DNA of 48,190 bases from Nitrosomonadaceae bacterium. GTDB taxonomy: Bacteria > Pseudomonadota > Gammaproteobacteria > Burkholderiales > Nitrosomonadaceae. A program made the position numbers and the translations under genes. Positions 27,108 through 36,351 of this stretch are shown piece by piece; within the stretch, counting starts at the first letter, position 1, and each line of letters starts with the position of its first letter. The notes beneath the pieces are model-generated. The model was not told the DNA's origin, searched no databases, and worked only from the letters and a program-made list of their open reading frames with translations. The stretch is from assembly GCA_014190895.1 (NCBI GenBank), contig BJGV01000001.1, forward strand, positions 177,845-226,034. The letters are read 5' to 3'.

Positions 27108-27491
27108 CTGGCACGTATTGCATATTCAGGACTAGGGATTTTTTTTCTAATTTTAGCCGGCGTAGGGGTGCTATTGCCAATAGTGCCCACCACCCCTTTT
27201 ATATTACTATCCGCGACCTGTTTTGCGCGCAGCTCAACACGATTATATAATAGATTGCTGGCCAACTCTATTGCTGGTCCAATTATTCATGAGTGGTTTG
27301 TGCACCGTAGTATGCGGCGTCGCGTTAAACACTGGGTTTATTTTTTAGTGCTACTATCATTTAGTGGTTCGATTTTAATGATGCCGTCTGCTCTTGAGAA
27401 AGGAATATTAATTATATTAGGCGTTGTTCTGATATTCTTTATCTGGCGCATACCGGTCAGGGATATCAATGCTCATCGTATACCAGATTAG
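27108..27491 (+). CDS. YbaN-like inner-membrane protein (DUF454), start unclear
   Basis: A small inner-membrane protein with about three helices. The family signature LLPIVPTTPFILLSATCFARSSTRLYNRLL is present, followed by GPIIHEWF and a C-terminal hydrophobic pair. The first usual start is GTG at 27168, but the conserved first helix (RIAYSGLGIFFLILAGVG) is encoded upstream of it. That frame has no ATG, GTG or TTG back to the stop at 26970. A CTG at 27108 would give 127 residues, the normal family size, but has no clear ribosome binding site. A good GGGAGG lies at 27039-27044, too far from that codon. The last bases overlap the stop of the convergent pbpG gene. Function of the family unknown. 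Confidence 0.7.
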   Translation: MARIAYSGLGIFFLILAGVGVLLPIVPTTPFILLSATCFARSSTRLYNRLLANSIAGPIIHEWFVHRSMRRRVKHWVYFLVLLSFSGSILMMPSALEKGILIILGVVLIFFIWRIPVRDINAHRIPD

Positions 27492-28318
27492 CCTGATGTT
27501 ATTGTTCTGTGATAAGTAGTTTCTAGCCATTTTTTAATGCGATTGGCGTCGCCAATACGGGCACTTTTTCCAAATGAATCAAGTAGAACAATTATAATTG
27601 GCTTACCAGTGATTTGTGTATACATCACAAGACAACGACCAGCCTCATTTAAGAAACCTGTTTTTGATACAGCAATCTCCCATGTCCCACTTCGCACCAG
27701 ACTATTGGAGTTATTGAACTTAATGAGTTTTCTATAAGGGAGCGCCACTGCATGCGCAACAGTGGTAGAAAATTCACGAATAGTTTCATAACTGTACGCA
27801 GCTAGAACCATTTTTGTTAGATCACGTGCAGTAGAAACGTTGGCACCACTCAATCCGGTTGAGTCAACAAAGTAACTGTTCCCCATGCCAAGTTCAAATG
27901 CTTTGCTATTCATTGCCTCAACGAATGCTTTCATGCCACCAGGATAGGTACGCCCTAGCGCTGCCGCTGCACGATTCTCGGAAGCCATTAACGCTAGTCT
28001 TAACATCTCTTCGCGAGGAAGACTCGATCCTACTAATAAACGTGAGTGGGTGTTTCTAAGAGAATCAATATCTGCAGGTTGAATAGTAATTTTTTCAATT
28101 AGTGGTAATTGTGCATCAAGTACCACCATTGCTGTCATTAATTTTGTTATAGAAGCAATTGGCATAACGTTATCTGCTTTCTTATCGTATATAGTGTGTT
28201 CCTGCTGTGCGTCAAAAATAAGCACAGCTTGCGATTTCAGACTCAAATTACCCTGTTGCGCAAGGGTCGTTCCAATAAACATGGGCATAAGAAAGAATGC
28301 GTAAATTATTTTATTCAT
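27488..28318 (-). CDS. pbpG: D-alanyl-D-alanine endopeptidase (PBP7-like)
   Basis: A 276-residue exported serine peptidase of family S11. The signal peptide is about 1-20. The three active-site motifs are SITK (Ser56, Lys59), SEN (113-115) and KTG (219-221). It lacks the long C-terminal domain and amphipathic anchor of PBP5, so it resembles PBP7, which cuts D-Ala-meso-DAP cross-links in the periplasm. The gene is downstream of the Atm1-type exporter gene on the same strand, with 96 bp between. Confidence 0.93.
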   Translation of the reverse strand: MNKIIYAFFLMPMFIGTTLAQQGNLSLKSQAVLIFDAQQEHTIYDKKADNVMPIASITKLMTAMVVLDAQLPLIEKITIQPADIDSLRNTHSRLLVGSSLPREEMLRLALMASENRAAAALGRTYPGGMKAFVEAMNSKAFELGMGNSYFVDSTGLSGANVSTARDLTKMVLAAYSYETIREFSTTVAHAVALPYRKLIKFNNSNSLVRSGTWEIAVSKTGFLNEAGRCLVMYTQITGKPIIIVLLDSFGKSARIGDANRIKKWLETTYHRTITSG

Positions 28319-28414
28319 TATTTTTTACAGGTTTGAGTAATTTGTTGAATATCGGTAGATTTATAAATTAACAAATATAAGTAAATAGTAAAAAAATTTA
28401 TATCAAAGCTAATT

Positions 28415-30211
28415 CTATATTAATTTCAAATGTATTTGTTCTTCTTGTTGTTGTAATTCCCACATGTGCGCATAAGAGCCATTTAATGCAAGAAGTTCTG
28501 AATGATTGCCGCGTTCAATGATGCGACCTTCGTTCATGACTAGTATCTGATCGGCATCAGCGATAGTAGAGAGACGATGGGCGATGGTAAGCGTGGTGCG
28601 ATCCTTTGCAACGCGTTTCAGTTCTGTTTGTATGACCTTCTCTGACCTAGAATCTAGGGCTGAGGTGGCTTCGTCAAAGATAATAATAATTGGTTTTTTC
28701 AAAATTGCTCGGGCGATAGCAACCCGCTGCTTTTCTCCCCCGGAGAGCTTTAATCCACGCTCGCCTACAGTGGTTTCATATTTATTAGGAAGACTTTCAA
28801 TGAAATCATGAATATGTGCCGACCTAGCAGCTTCAAATACTTCTTCGCGATTTGCGCTGGGTCGACCGTAAGCAATGTTGTAATAGATGCTATCATTGAA
28901 TAACACTGTGTCTTGCGGAACGATACCAATACATGCCCTTAAGCTTTTTTGAGTAACATCACGAATATCTTGGCCATTTATCAGAACACAACCAGCAGAT
29001 ACATCGTAGAAACGAAATAATAGGCGCGCTAATGTAGATTTACCAGACCCGCTATGCCCAACTATAGCTACGTTATGACCGATAGGAATATCAAAGCTTA
29101 TATTGAATAGAATTTGACGACTAGGATCGTAACTAAAATTTACTTTTTTGAAGCAAATGGCTGCTTCTGTTGTAACGAGATCGATGGTATTTGGCTTATC
29201 TTTGATTTCTTCGTTTTCAGCTAGCAGGTCAAACATTTTTTCCATATCAGCCAGTGAGTGTTTTATTTCACGATAAACGAAACCAAGGAAATGTAGTGGC
29301 ATATATAGCTGTAGCATGAAAGCATTCACTAGCACCAGATCGCCCAATGACATAGTACCTTTTACTACACCATCGGCGGCTAGTAACATCAAGAGAGTTA
29401 CTCCAATCGCAATAATGGCGCTCTGACCAGCGTTGAGTGCAGCAAGTGAAGTTTGGTTATGCACTGCTGCAATCTCCCAACTCTGCATGTGCTCATCGTA
29501 ACGACGTTCTTCCCAAGTTTCATTGCCAAAGTATTTCACTGTTTCATAGTTTAATAAGCTGTCAATAGCACGGGTATTCGCTTTTGAATCCATATCGTTC
29601 ATCGTGCGACGAAAAATCATACGCCATTCAGTAATAAAGAGCGTGAATACCACGTAGGTTATTAGTGTCGAAAAAATAGTTATCGAAAACCAAATATCAT
29701 ATTTGGAGAGAAGAATTATCGCCACCAGTCCGATTTCTAATAGTGTCGGTAGGATATTGAACAGCATAAAATTGAGCAGGAAAGAGATGCCACGCGTGCC
29801 ACGTTCAATATCTCGAGACACCCCACCTGTCTGACGTTCCAAGTGAAATCGTAGAGATAGGGCATGTAAATGACCGAATACTTTGAGGGCTACTCGCCGG
29901 ATTGCTCTCTGCGTGACTTTGGCAAATACCGCATCACGTAATTCTCCAAATAGCGTACTACATAGGCGTAACGCCCCATACCCTATTAGTAATAGCACTG
30001 GCATAACTAACATAGCCCGTGGTTGGTCAAGTGCATCGACAATTTCTTTGAGTAGCAAGGGTACGGCGACACTAGCAAGTTTGGCCATTACTAACAATAT
30101 TAATGCCGATGCAACTCGAACCTTGAATTCCCATAGATAAGGCAGAAGGGTGCGGATAACCTGCCAGTCATTTCGGCTAGACGTAAATTTTTTTAAATGA
30201 GTTGAGGGCAT
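28415..30211 (-). CDS. Atm1/ABCB7-type ABC exporter
   Basis: A 598-residue half-transporter with six membrane helices (about 30-310) and a C-terminal ATPase domain. Nucleotide motifs are GHSGSGKST (Walker A), LSGGEKQRVAIARA (signature) and IIIIFDEATSALD (Walker B), with His in IAHRLST. The substrate-cavity region TRAIDSLLNYETVKYFGNE is diagnostic of the Atm1/HMT1 group. Bacterial members export glutathione derivatives of metals or persulphides; mitochondrial Atm1 supplies a sulphur species for cytosolic Fe-S assembly. This fits the Fe-S theme of the window, though the substrate here is inferred. It starts at ATG 30211 and precedes pbpG. Confidence 0.9.
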   Translation of the reverse strand: MPSTHLKKFTSSRNDWQVIRTLLPYLWEFKVRVASALILLVMAKLASVAVPLLLKEIVDALDQPRAMLVMPVLLLIGYGALRLCSTLFGELRDAVFAKVTQRAIRRVALKVFGHLHALSLRFHLERQTGGVSRDIERGTRGISFLLNFMLFNILPTLLEIGLVAIILLSKYDIWFSITIFSTLITYVVFTLFITEWRMIFRRTMNDMDSKANTRAIDSLLNYETVKYFGNETWEERRYDEHMQSWEIAAVHNQTSLAALNAGQSAIIAIGVTLLMLLAADGVVKGTMSLGDLVLVNAFMLQLYMPLHFLGFVYREIKHSLADMEKMFDLLAENEEIKDKPNTIDLVTTEAAICFKKVNFSYDPSRQILFNISFDIPIGHNVAIVGHSGSGKSTLARLLFRFYDVSAGCVLINGQDIRDVTQKSLRACIGIVPQDTVLFNDSIYYNIAYGRPSANREEVFEAARSAHIHDFIESLPNKYETTVGERGLKLSGGEKQRVAIARAILKKPIIIIFDEATSALDSRSEKVIQTELKRVAKDRTTLTIAHRLSTIADADQILVMNEGRIIERGNHSELLALNGSYAHMWELQQQEEQIHLKLI

Positions 30212-30484
30212 TAATTATTTTTATTCTTGTTGGGTTTCGTGTTCTGAAAATTTATTACACACCCTTCTGCTCCATACGTTTTATGTGTATCTTAGATCCT
30301 TTGATGGTCGTGCTATATATCTAAAATTAATGAATCAATCCCCATCATATAGACTTTTGTTAGACCCTTTTGCTCGAGTGATCGATCTTTTTCAAATGAA
30401 ATTAATTTTTTATATTTTTAAACAGAGAACAAATGAATTTGTTAGAACAACGAATGTTATAGCATAAGCCTACGCATATTCAGC
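30212..30484. other. Intergenic region between the exporter and efflux channel genes
   Basis: No supported gene; a 60-codon open frame here lacks a start context and protein features. A small palindrome (30426-30441, AACAAAT-GA-ATTTGTT) could be part of a terminator for the efflux operon on the minus strand, but its T run is poor. Confidence 0.35.
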
Positions 30485-31909
30485 CTATTCATACTTCCAG
30501 CCGCCACCTAGCGCTTTAAATAAATCAACAGTTGCCACTAATCGATCCTGACGACTCTGGATAACTGCCAAGGTTGCATCGTTGTGAGTTCTTTGTGAGT
30601 CTAATATCTCAATGTACGCTGAATAGCCATGTTTGTAGCGATTTTCTGCAACTTCTAAGGCTTTTTTCGCGAACTGTTCGCTAATCTGTAGAGTGTTCTC
30701 ACGTTCATTTCCTTGGCGTACATTGATTAACGCATCATTTACTTCTCTAAATGCTGTTCTTATTGAACCCTCATAAGAAGCCAGAGCCTGTTTCTGCTGG
30801 GCATTAACTTGATCTAAACGAGCCAATAATCTACCGGCATTAAAAATAGGCATATTAAAACTCAAGCCAGCTGTCCATATGTTTGCAGCCGATTTAATTA
30901 AATTGCCTAGTGTTATGCTTTCTGTACCAAAGCTGGACGTAAGCATAATGCTGGGGAAGAGTGCAGCTTTAGCAACGCCAATGTTGGCATTTGTCGCTAT
31001 TACTTGCTCTTCAGCTTCACGTATATCCGGACGCGCTTCAAGTAAGCTAGAAGGTAATCCTTCTGGTGGGATAGGTGGTATTGGTAAAGTCTTGATGTCA
31101 CCTTCTGCTAGTCGCAGGTCGAGTACTCCCGTCAGAACAGCAAGTTGATGTTCGCTGATGGAACGTTGACGTATTATTTCAGCAATTTGAGCAGTTAAAT
31201 TAGAGTAGGCTATTTCAGATTGATGAACGTCTAGCGCCGAGATAATACCAATCTCTAAGCGTCGCTTGGTAATTTTTAAACTATCATCACGGTTGCGCAA
31301 GGTGTTACGGGAAACGAAGAGTTGTGCGTCCAGACTCCGCAAAAGTAAGTAATTAGTAGCGACTAAGCCGGCAATTGATAAATAAACAGTATCTCTAGCA
31401 TAGTATGTTGCTAAAGCTTCCGCCTGAGCAGCTTCCTTGGCGCGACGTACTTTGCCCCAGAAATCTAGTTCAAATGCGGTGCCGAGAGAGACATTGTAAA
31501 TTTGACGCACAGCATTCAATCCTGGAAAAACAGGGATTACGCTGACTTTTGAAATACGTGAACGTAGTGCATTCGATCTTAGATCAATACTGGGAAATAG
31601 TGCAGCACCCACTTCTCGTAAATGCGCGTCAGCTTCTTCTACGCGTGCTACAGCTATCTTTATGTCTGTGTTATTTTGTAAGGCGCTGGTTATTAAGTTA
31701 TTAAGTATAGGATCTTGATAATGTTCCCACCAGGCAGTTGGTATGAATGCTGCTAGTATCTGATCCGGCCCGCTATCATTCTTTCCGGAGACGGTGAATT
31801 TTTCCGGGAGTAAGTTATTGGGGCGATTATAGTCTGGCCCAACTGATGAACATCCTGAAATTAGGGCGATTGTTATTAAAAAAATAGTTGATTGTAGATG
31901 GGTACTCAT
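30485..31909 (-). CDS. RND efflux outer-membrane channel lipoprotein (OprM/NodT family)
   Basis: A 474-residue outer-membrane factor. The signal peptide ends in lipobox LISGC (Cys20), then SSVGPDYNRP, typical of OprM-type lipoproteins. Two OEP domains follow (WWEHYQDPILNNLI... and RPDIREAEEQVIATNANIGVAKAALFPSI). The trimer forms the beta-barrel and long helical tunnel that connects to the RND pump. Its ATG overlaps the stop of the pump gene (ATGA), so the two are translationally coupled. It is the last gene of the adaptor-pump-channel operon. Confidence 0.95.
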   Translation of the reverse strand: MSTHLQSTIFLITIALISGCSSVGPDYNRPNNLLPEKFTVSGKNDSGPDQILAAFIPTAWWEHYQDPILNNLITSALQNNTDIKIAVARVEEADAHLREVGAALFPSIDLRSNALRSRISKVSVIPVFPGLNAVRQIYNVSLGTAFELDFWGKVRRAKEAAQAEALATYYARDTVYLSIAGLVATNYLLLRSLDAQLFVSRNTLRNRDDSLKITKRRLEIGIISALDVHQSEIAYSNLTAQIAEIIRQRSISEHQLAVLTGVLDLRLAEGDIKTLPIPPIPPEGLPSSLLEARPDIREAEEQVIATNANIGVAKAALFPSIMLTSSFGTESITLGNLIKSAANIWTAGLSFNMPIFNAGRLLARLDQVNAQQKQALASYEGSIRTAFREVNDALINVRQGNERENTLQISEQFAKKALEVAENRYKHGYSAYIEILDSQRTHNDATLAVIQSRQDRLVATVDLFKALGGGWKYE

Positions 31910-34900
31910 GTTGGTTTTCTAACCGCATTATTGGTGATATTTTTTGAGTTTTTTTGGGTCAACCAAACAAAGAATAATGGAATAAATATAGTAGCAATGA
32001 AAGTAGCTAATATCATTCCACCAAATACCCCGGTGCCCATAGATTGACGTGCAGCTGATCCAGCCCCTGTGGCGATTGTGAGTGGAATGATACCTAATAC
32101 AAACGCCATCGAAGTCATTACAATCGGACGAAAACGTAAGCGTGCCGCTTCAATAGCAGCCTCTGCAATCGGCATTCCTTCCTTTATCTTCTGGTTGGCA
32201 AATTCTGCAATTAAAATAGCGTTTTTTGCGGCTAATCCTATAAGGGTAATCAAACCTACTTGGAAATAGATATCATTAGGCATACCACGTAATAGGATTG
32301 CAAATAGAGCCCCCACCAATGCGAATGGAACAGCCATAATTACTGCTAGCGGTAAGGACCATGTTTCAAATTGTGCAGCTAAAATTAGAAATACCATGAT
32401 AATAGCAAAACTAAAAGCAAAGATTGCAGATGAACCGGTACGTTTCTCTTGATAAGCTTGCCCTGTCCAAGAAATCTGATAATGATTTGGTAGATGTCTC
32501 GTAGCAATTTCTTCCACTAATTTAATGGCGTCACCAGAACTTACACCAGAGGCTCCGCTTCCTAATATTTTTGCAGAGAGTAAGCCGTTATAACGCTCTA
32601 ACTGCTCTGCACCAACTACGGTACTAATTTTACTTAAAGCCGACAAAGGTATCATTGTTCCCGATTTTGAGCGTACATAAACTCTGCCAAGATCCTCTGG
32701 TTTCATGCGATATTGTGGTTCTGCCTGCAACTGAACGCGGTAAGTTCGCCCGGATCGATTGAAATCATTGACGTAGAGTGAGCCCATAGTGCTTTGTAAC
32801 GTGGCATATATTTCAGTAATTGGAACACCTTGAGAGATTGCTTTAGCCTCATCTACTTCAACAAAGAATTGCGGTACTGTGGGACGAAAGAAGGTATTAA
32901 TGTTGGCAAGACGAGGCTCTTTGCTTAAGGCTTCAATGAAGTCATTAATTACAGCAGATAAATGCAAAGGACTGGAATCATCGCGACTCTGCACATAGAC
33001 CTCGAACCCTCCCGAATTTCCTAAACCACGAATAGCAGGTGGGTTAAATGCAATCGCTAGGCCATCAGGCTGCATCATGCCGATACCAGTTAGTTTTTTG
33101 ACAATGTCTTCTGCTGTGGCCGTGCGCTCTGACCAGTCCTTAAAGGCAACAAACATAGTTGCCGAGCTGGTTTTGTTACCGCCGCCGATGAGGTCAAAAC
33201 CATTGACGACAAATTGGTGCGAAACTGCGGGATCTTTTGCAATGGCGGATCGCACAGCTTCTGCGGTTTTAGTGGTTCGTGCCAGTGTTGCTCCATCTGG
33301 CAGGATGGTCGATGCAACCACATAACCTTGATCTTCAGGCGGCACAAAACTACTAGGAATTACTTGAAGTAGGTAGATTGCGGTAGCGATGATACTGATA
33401 AATAGTAATGCACCGATAGTCCTGTGATGCAAGGTGAGATCGACAGTTTTAGTATAAAATTTTGTTAGACGCCTAAATTCATAATTAAATCTCTGGAAAG
33501 ATGTAGATTTATTATGAGAGCTTTTTAATAGAATAGCGCAAAGAGCGGGTGTTAGGGTTAATGCCACTAAGCCAGAAATTACCACAGCAATAGTTATAGT
33601 TACCGCAAATTGTCGATATAATTCGCCGGCAATGCCTCCAAGAAAAGCTACGGGTAAGAAAACAGCACATAGCACCAGTACAATTGCAACGACTGCACGT
33701 GAAACTTGCTTCATAGATTTGATGGCAGCATTCATTGGAGACAGTCCCTCTTCTTCCATTAAACGCTCAGTATTTTCTAGCACCACAATTGCATCATCTA
33801 CTACTATGCCAATAGATAAAATCATAGCAAAAAGAGTCAGCGTATTAATTGAGAAACCAAAAAGCCATAAACCGGCAAAGGTACCAACTAAAGAGATAGG
33901 CACCGCAATTAATGGAATCAACGTGGCGCGCCAATTTTGCAAGAATATATATACAACTAAGATCACCAAAATCATCGCCTCACCAAGTGTCTTAATTACC
34001 TCCCACATTGAGGCCCTAACAAACTTACTGGTATCGTAAGGGACCACATAGTCCATTCCTTCTGGAAAATTTTTTTTCAGCTCATCCATTCTAATTTTAA
34101 TAGCATTTGCTGTGTCAAGCGCATTCGCGCCAGATTGCATAAAAATTGGAATACCTATTCCAGATTGACCATTAAGCGTAGTACGTACATTGTAATTTTG
34201 TGCACCTAGTTCGATGCGGGCAATGTCTTTAAGGTAGAGAACACCGCGTGGTCCACTGGCACGTATGACTATATTGCCGAATTGTTCCGGTCCCAGTAGC
34301 CGTCCCTTAGTTGTAACAGTGTAAGCAAGTTGTTGATCAACGGGTGCTGGTTCCTGGCCTATCTTGCCGGCAGCATATTGTGCATTTTGTGATTGAATGG
34401 CGCTGGTGATATCTGATGATGTCACTCCTAGTTGAGCCATCCGATCTGGGCGCAACCAAATTCGCATAGAGTAGTCTTGTCCCCCAAAAATTGTTGCGTC
34501 ACCAACGCCCTTAGTCCGCTTCAATTCATCCAATACATTAAGCGTAGCGTAGTTGCTTAAATACAATGTGTTATGCCTCTCCTCTTTAGAGATCAACATA
34601 ATGACTATTAAGATGTCATTAGAGCGTTTCTGAATTACTAGACCGGTGCGTCGAACATCTTCAGGTAAGCGTGGCAGGGAAATATTCACACGGTTGCTCA
34701 CGTTAAAAATCGCTTGATTGATATCCGTGCCAATTTCAAACGTTATGGTAATTGTTAACGTCCCACTAGAGTCAGCACTGGAACTAAAGTACAGTAAATT
34801 CTCAATGCCACTCAGTTGTTCCTCAATGGGTGTGGCAACTGTTTTGGATAGAGTTTCTGCACTTGCACCTGGGTAGGTTGCAGTTATCAGTACAGTAGGG

Positions 34901-35019
34901 GGGGCAATTTGCGGATACTGTGCAACAGGAAGCTGCATTGCTGAAGCCAATCCCGCTAATAATATAATAATAGACAGTACTGACGCAAAAATTGGCCGTG
35001 TAATGAAGAATGCCGACAT
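31906..35019 (-). CDS. RND multidrug efflux permease (AcrB/MexB type, HAE1)
   Basis: A 1037-residue inner-membrane proton/drug antiporter, normal HAE1 length. It begins MSAFFITRPIFASVLSIIILLAGL (TM1). The proton-relay residues are present: the Asp pair in SIGIVVDDAIVVLENTERL (TM4) and Lys in GLAAKNAILIAEFA (TM10). The porter-domain blocks QLPVAQYPQIAPP, SGIENLLYFSSSAD and GVSSGDAIKLVEE are typical. It should export hydrophobic drugs, detergents or dyes; substrates cannot be read from sequence. It lies 11 bp after the adaptor gene and overlaps the channel gene by four bases. Confidence 0.97.
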   Translation of the reverse strand: MSAFFITRPIFASVLSIIILLAGLASAMQLPVAQYPQIAPPTVLITATYPGASAETLSKTVATPIEEQLSGIENLLYFSSSADSSGTLTITITFEIGTDINQAIFNVSNRVNISLPRLPEDVRRTGLVIQKRSNDILIVIMLISKEERHNTLYLSNYATLNVLDELKRTKGVGDATIFGGQDYSMRIWLRPDRMAQLGVTSSDITSAIQSQNAQYAAGKIGQEPAPVDQQLAYTVTTKGRLLGPEQFGNIVIRASGPRGVLYLKDIARIELGAQNYNVRTTLNGQSGIGIPIFMQSGANALDTANAIKIRMDELKKNFPEGMDYVVPYDTSKFVRASMWEVIKTLGEAMILVILVVYIFLQNWRATLIPLIAVPISLVGTFAGLWLFGFSINTLTLFAMILSIGIVVDDAIVVLENTERLMEEEGLSPMNAAIKSMKQVSRAVVAIVLVLCAVFLPVAFLGGIAGELYRQFAVTITIAVVISGLVALTLTPALCAILLKSSHNKSTSFQRFNYEFRRLTKFYTKTVDLTLHHRTIGALLFISIIATAIYLLQVIPSSFVPPEDQGYVVASTILPDGATLARTTKTAEAVRSAIAKDPAVSHQFVVNGFDLIGGGNKTSSATMFVAFKDWSERTATAEDIVKKLTGIGMMQPDGLAIAFNPPAIRGLGNSGGFEVYVQSRDDSSPLHLSAVINDFIEALSKEPRLANINTFFRPTVPQFFVEVDEAKAISQGVPITEIYATLQSTMGSLYVNDFNRSGRTYRVQLQAEPQYRMKPEDLGRVYVRSKSGTMIPLSALSKISTVVGAEQLERYNGLLSAKILGSGASGVSSGDAIKLVEEIATRHLPNHYQISWTGQAYQEKRTGSSAIFAFSFAIIMVFLILAAQFETWSLPLAVIMAVPFALVGALFAILLRGMPNDIYFQVGLITLIGLAAKNAILIAEFANQKIKEGMPIAEAAIEAARLRFRPIVMTSMAFVLGIIPLTIATGAGSAARQSMGTGVFGGMILATFIATIFIPLFFVWLTQKNSKNITNNAVRKPT

Positions 35020-35030
35020 AATAATTTTGC

Positions 35031-36200
35031 TTATCGCTTCTCGTTCAGTTTGTATTGTAAAGAGGGCTGTGAAATTTCTTGAATTACCGGCCGAGGGGAA
35101 ACAAAAGTACCTGGACGAATTTTAATGAGATTATCAACAATAACCTTGTCACCTGATTTAAGTCCTTGAAGGATTATCCAGTCTTTCCCCAGCCAATTAC
35201 CAGTGATAACTGGCCGCATAATAGCCTCGTTCTTTTCACTAACCACATAGACTGATTGACCTAGATCAGAGGTCATTACTGCAGTTTGGGGGACAAGAAA
35301 AATACCTTCGCGTTCTCCTGTGATGACGCGGGCACGGACAAATTGCCCTGGTAATAGGCGTTTGTCAGCATTTTCAAATGTAGCCCGCAATTGTTGAGTA
35401 CCAAGTGATGGATCGATCTGACTAGCGGCAAAATTTAATCTGCCCTTTTGATTATATTCTGTGCCGTCTGGAAGTATTAGTATAACTTGGTGGGCATTTT
35501 TCTCATCTAAATGCCCACCAAGTTGCGCTAATTCATTATCGGAAAGACTAAAACGTACCCAAATTGGCGATAATTGAACAAGTGTTGTCAGTAGACTAGT
35601 GTTTGCTGAGATCAATGCCCCTTCAGAGAATTGGAATCGGCCCGATATACCATCTACAGGCGCAGTAACGGTTGTGTAAGAAAGATTTAATTCGGCATCA
35701 CGTACACGAATCTGAGCCTGTTGTAGAGTTGCATTGAAAGCCGCATTATCAGATACTGCATTATCATATTCACGTTGACTGATGGACTGTGTAATGAGTA
35801 ATTCTTTTAAGCGATCCGCTTCTCGTTTTGTTTGTTCAATGCGAACTCTCTGTTCGGTGAATTGAGCTTTTGCTTGTGCAAGCGCATTTTGATAGGGTAT
35901 TGGATCAATTAGAAACATTGGTTGGCCCGCCCTAATCGCGGCACCTTCTTCATACAGACGTTTGAGTAGAATACCCCCTACACGAGGACGGATCTCAACT
36001 TCCTTGGCGCCTTCTGTTTGCGCAACAGATTCAACGCTAATCGGTGCATTAGTGGGTTGAACCTGAATGATACTAACAGGCATCATTATTCCAGCAGCGG
36101 ATTTACTGGGTATCTCCTGATCACTCTTATTGCATGCAGCTAATATAAAGCCAGCGGCTAATAAGAGTTTAATTCTTGCCCAGTATTGAAATATATTCAA
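35031..36200 (-). CDS. RND efflux periplasmic adaptor (AcrA/MexA type lipoprotein)
   Basis: A 389-residue membrane-fusion protein. The lipobox is FILAAC (Cys23). It has a barrel-sandwich/lipoyl half (VEIRPRVGGILLKRLYEEGAAIRAGQPMF), a helical hairpin (about 105-165), the second lipoyl half (APVDGISGRFQFSEGALI) and a membrane-proximal domain. It links the RND pump to the outer-membrane channel. The start is TTG at 36200, and no ATG in the right frame replaces it; the ribosome binding site is poor. It is the first gene of the operon and faces the divergent repressor gene across a 151-bp control region. Confidence 0.95.
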   Translation of the reverse strand: MNIFQYWARIKLLLAAGFILAACNKSDQEIPSKSAAGIMMPVSIIQVQPTNAPISVESVAQTEGAKEVEIRPRVGGILLKRLYEEGAAIRAGQPMFLIDPIPYQNALAQAKAQFTEQRVRIEQTKREADRLKELLITQSISQREYDNAVSDNAAFNATLQQAQIRVRDAELNLSYTTVTAPVDGISGRFQFSEGALISANTSLLTTLVQLSPIWVRFSLSDNELAQLGGHLDEKNAHQVILILPDGTEYNQKGRLNFAASQIDPSLGTQQLRATFENADKRLLPGQFVRARVITGEREGIFLVPQTAVMTSDLGQSVYVVSEKNEAIMRPVITGNWLGKDWIILQGLKSGDKVIVDNLIKIRPGTFVSPRPVIQEISQPSLQYKLNEKR

Positions 36201-36266
36201 TGAGTTGGTTTAATTAGAGTTGAACGAGATTATTAGTTATCTAGTATTTTAAGACTTTAAATAAAT

Positions 36267-36290
36267 TGCATCCATTCTTGAATGTATGTA
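36267..36290. promoter_or_regulatory. AcrR-type operator between efflux operon and repressor
   Basis: A 24-bp imperfect palindrome, left half TGCATCCATTCT and right half TGAATGTATGTA. The E. coli AcrR operator has the halves TACATACATTTG and TGAATGTATGTA. I count 20 of 24 identical positions, the right half being identical. It lies midway between the divergent starts, so one site could control both transcripts. Confidence 0.75.
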
Positions 36291-36351
36291 GATTGTACAC
36301 CAAAGTGGAAACAACATTGCGTGTTAATTAGAATTGAAGGATATAAGTGCC

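Noticed and set aside
27035-27250. Short frame starting at ATG 27035 behind GGGAGG-like bases
   Set aside because: The product is low-complexity Ser/Arg with no family resemblance and overlaps the YbaN-like frame, which carries the conserved protein. The GGGAGG also lies inside this frame, not before it.
30285-30467. 60-codon frame between the exporter and efflux genes
   Set aside because: No start context and no recognisable protein character.
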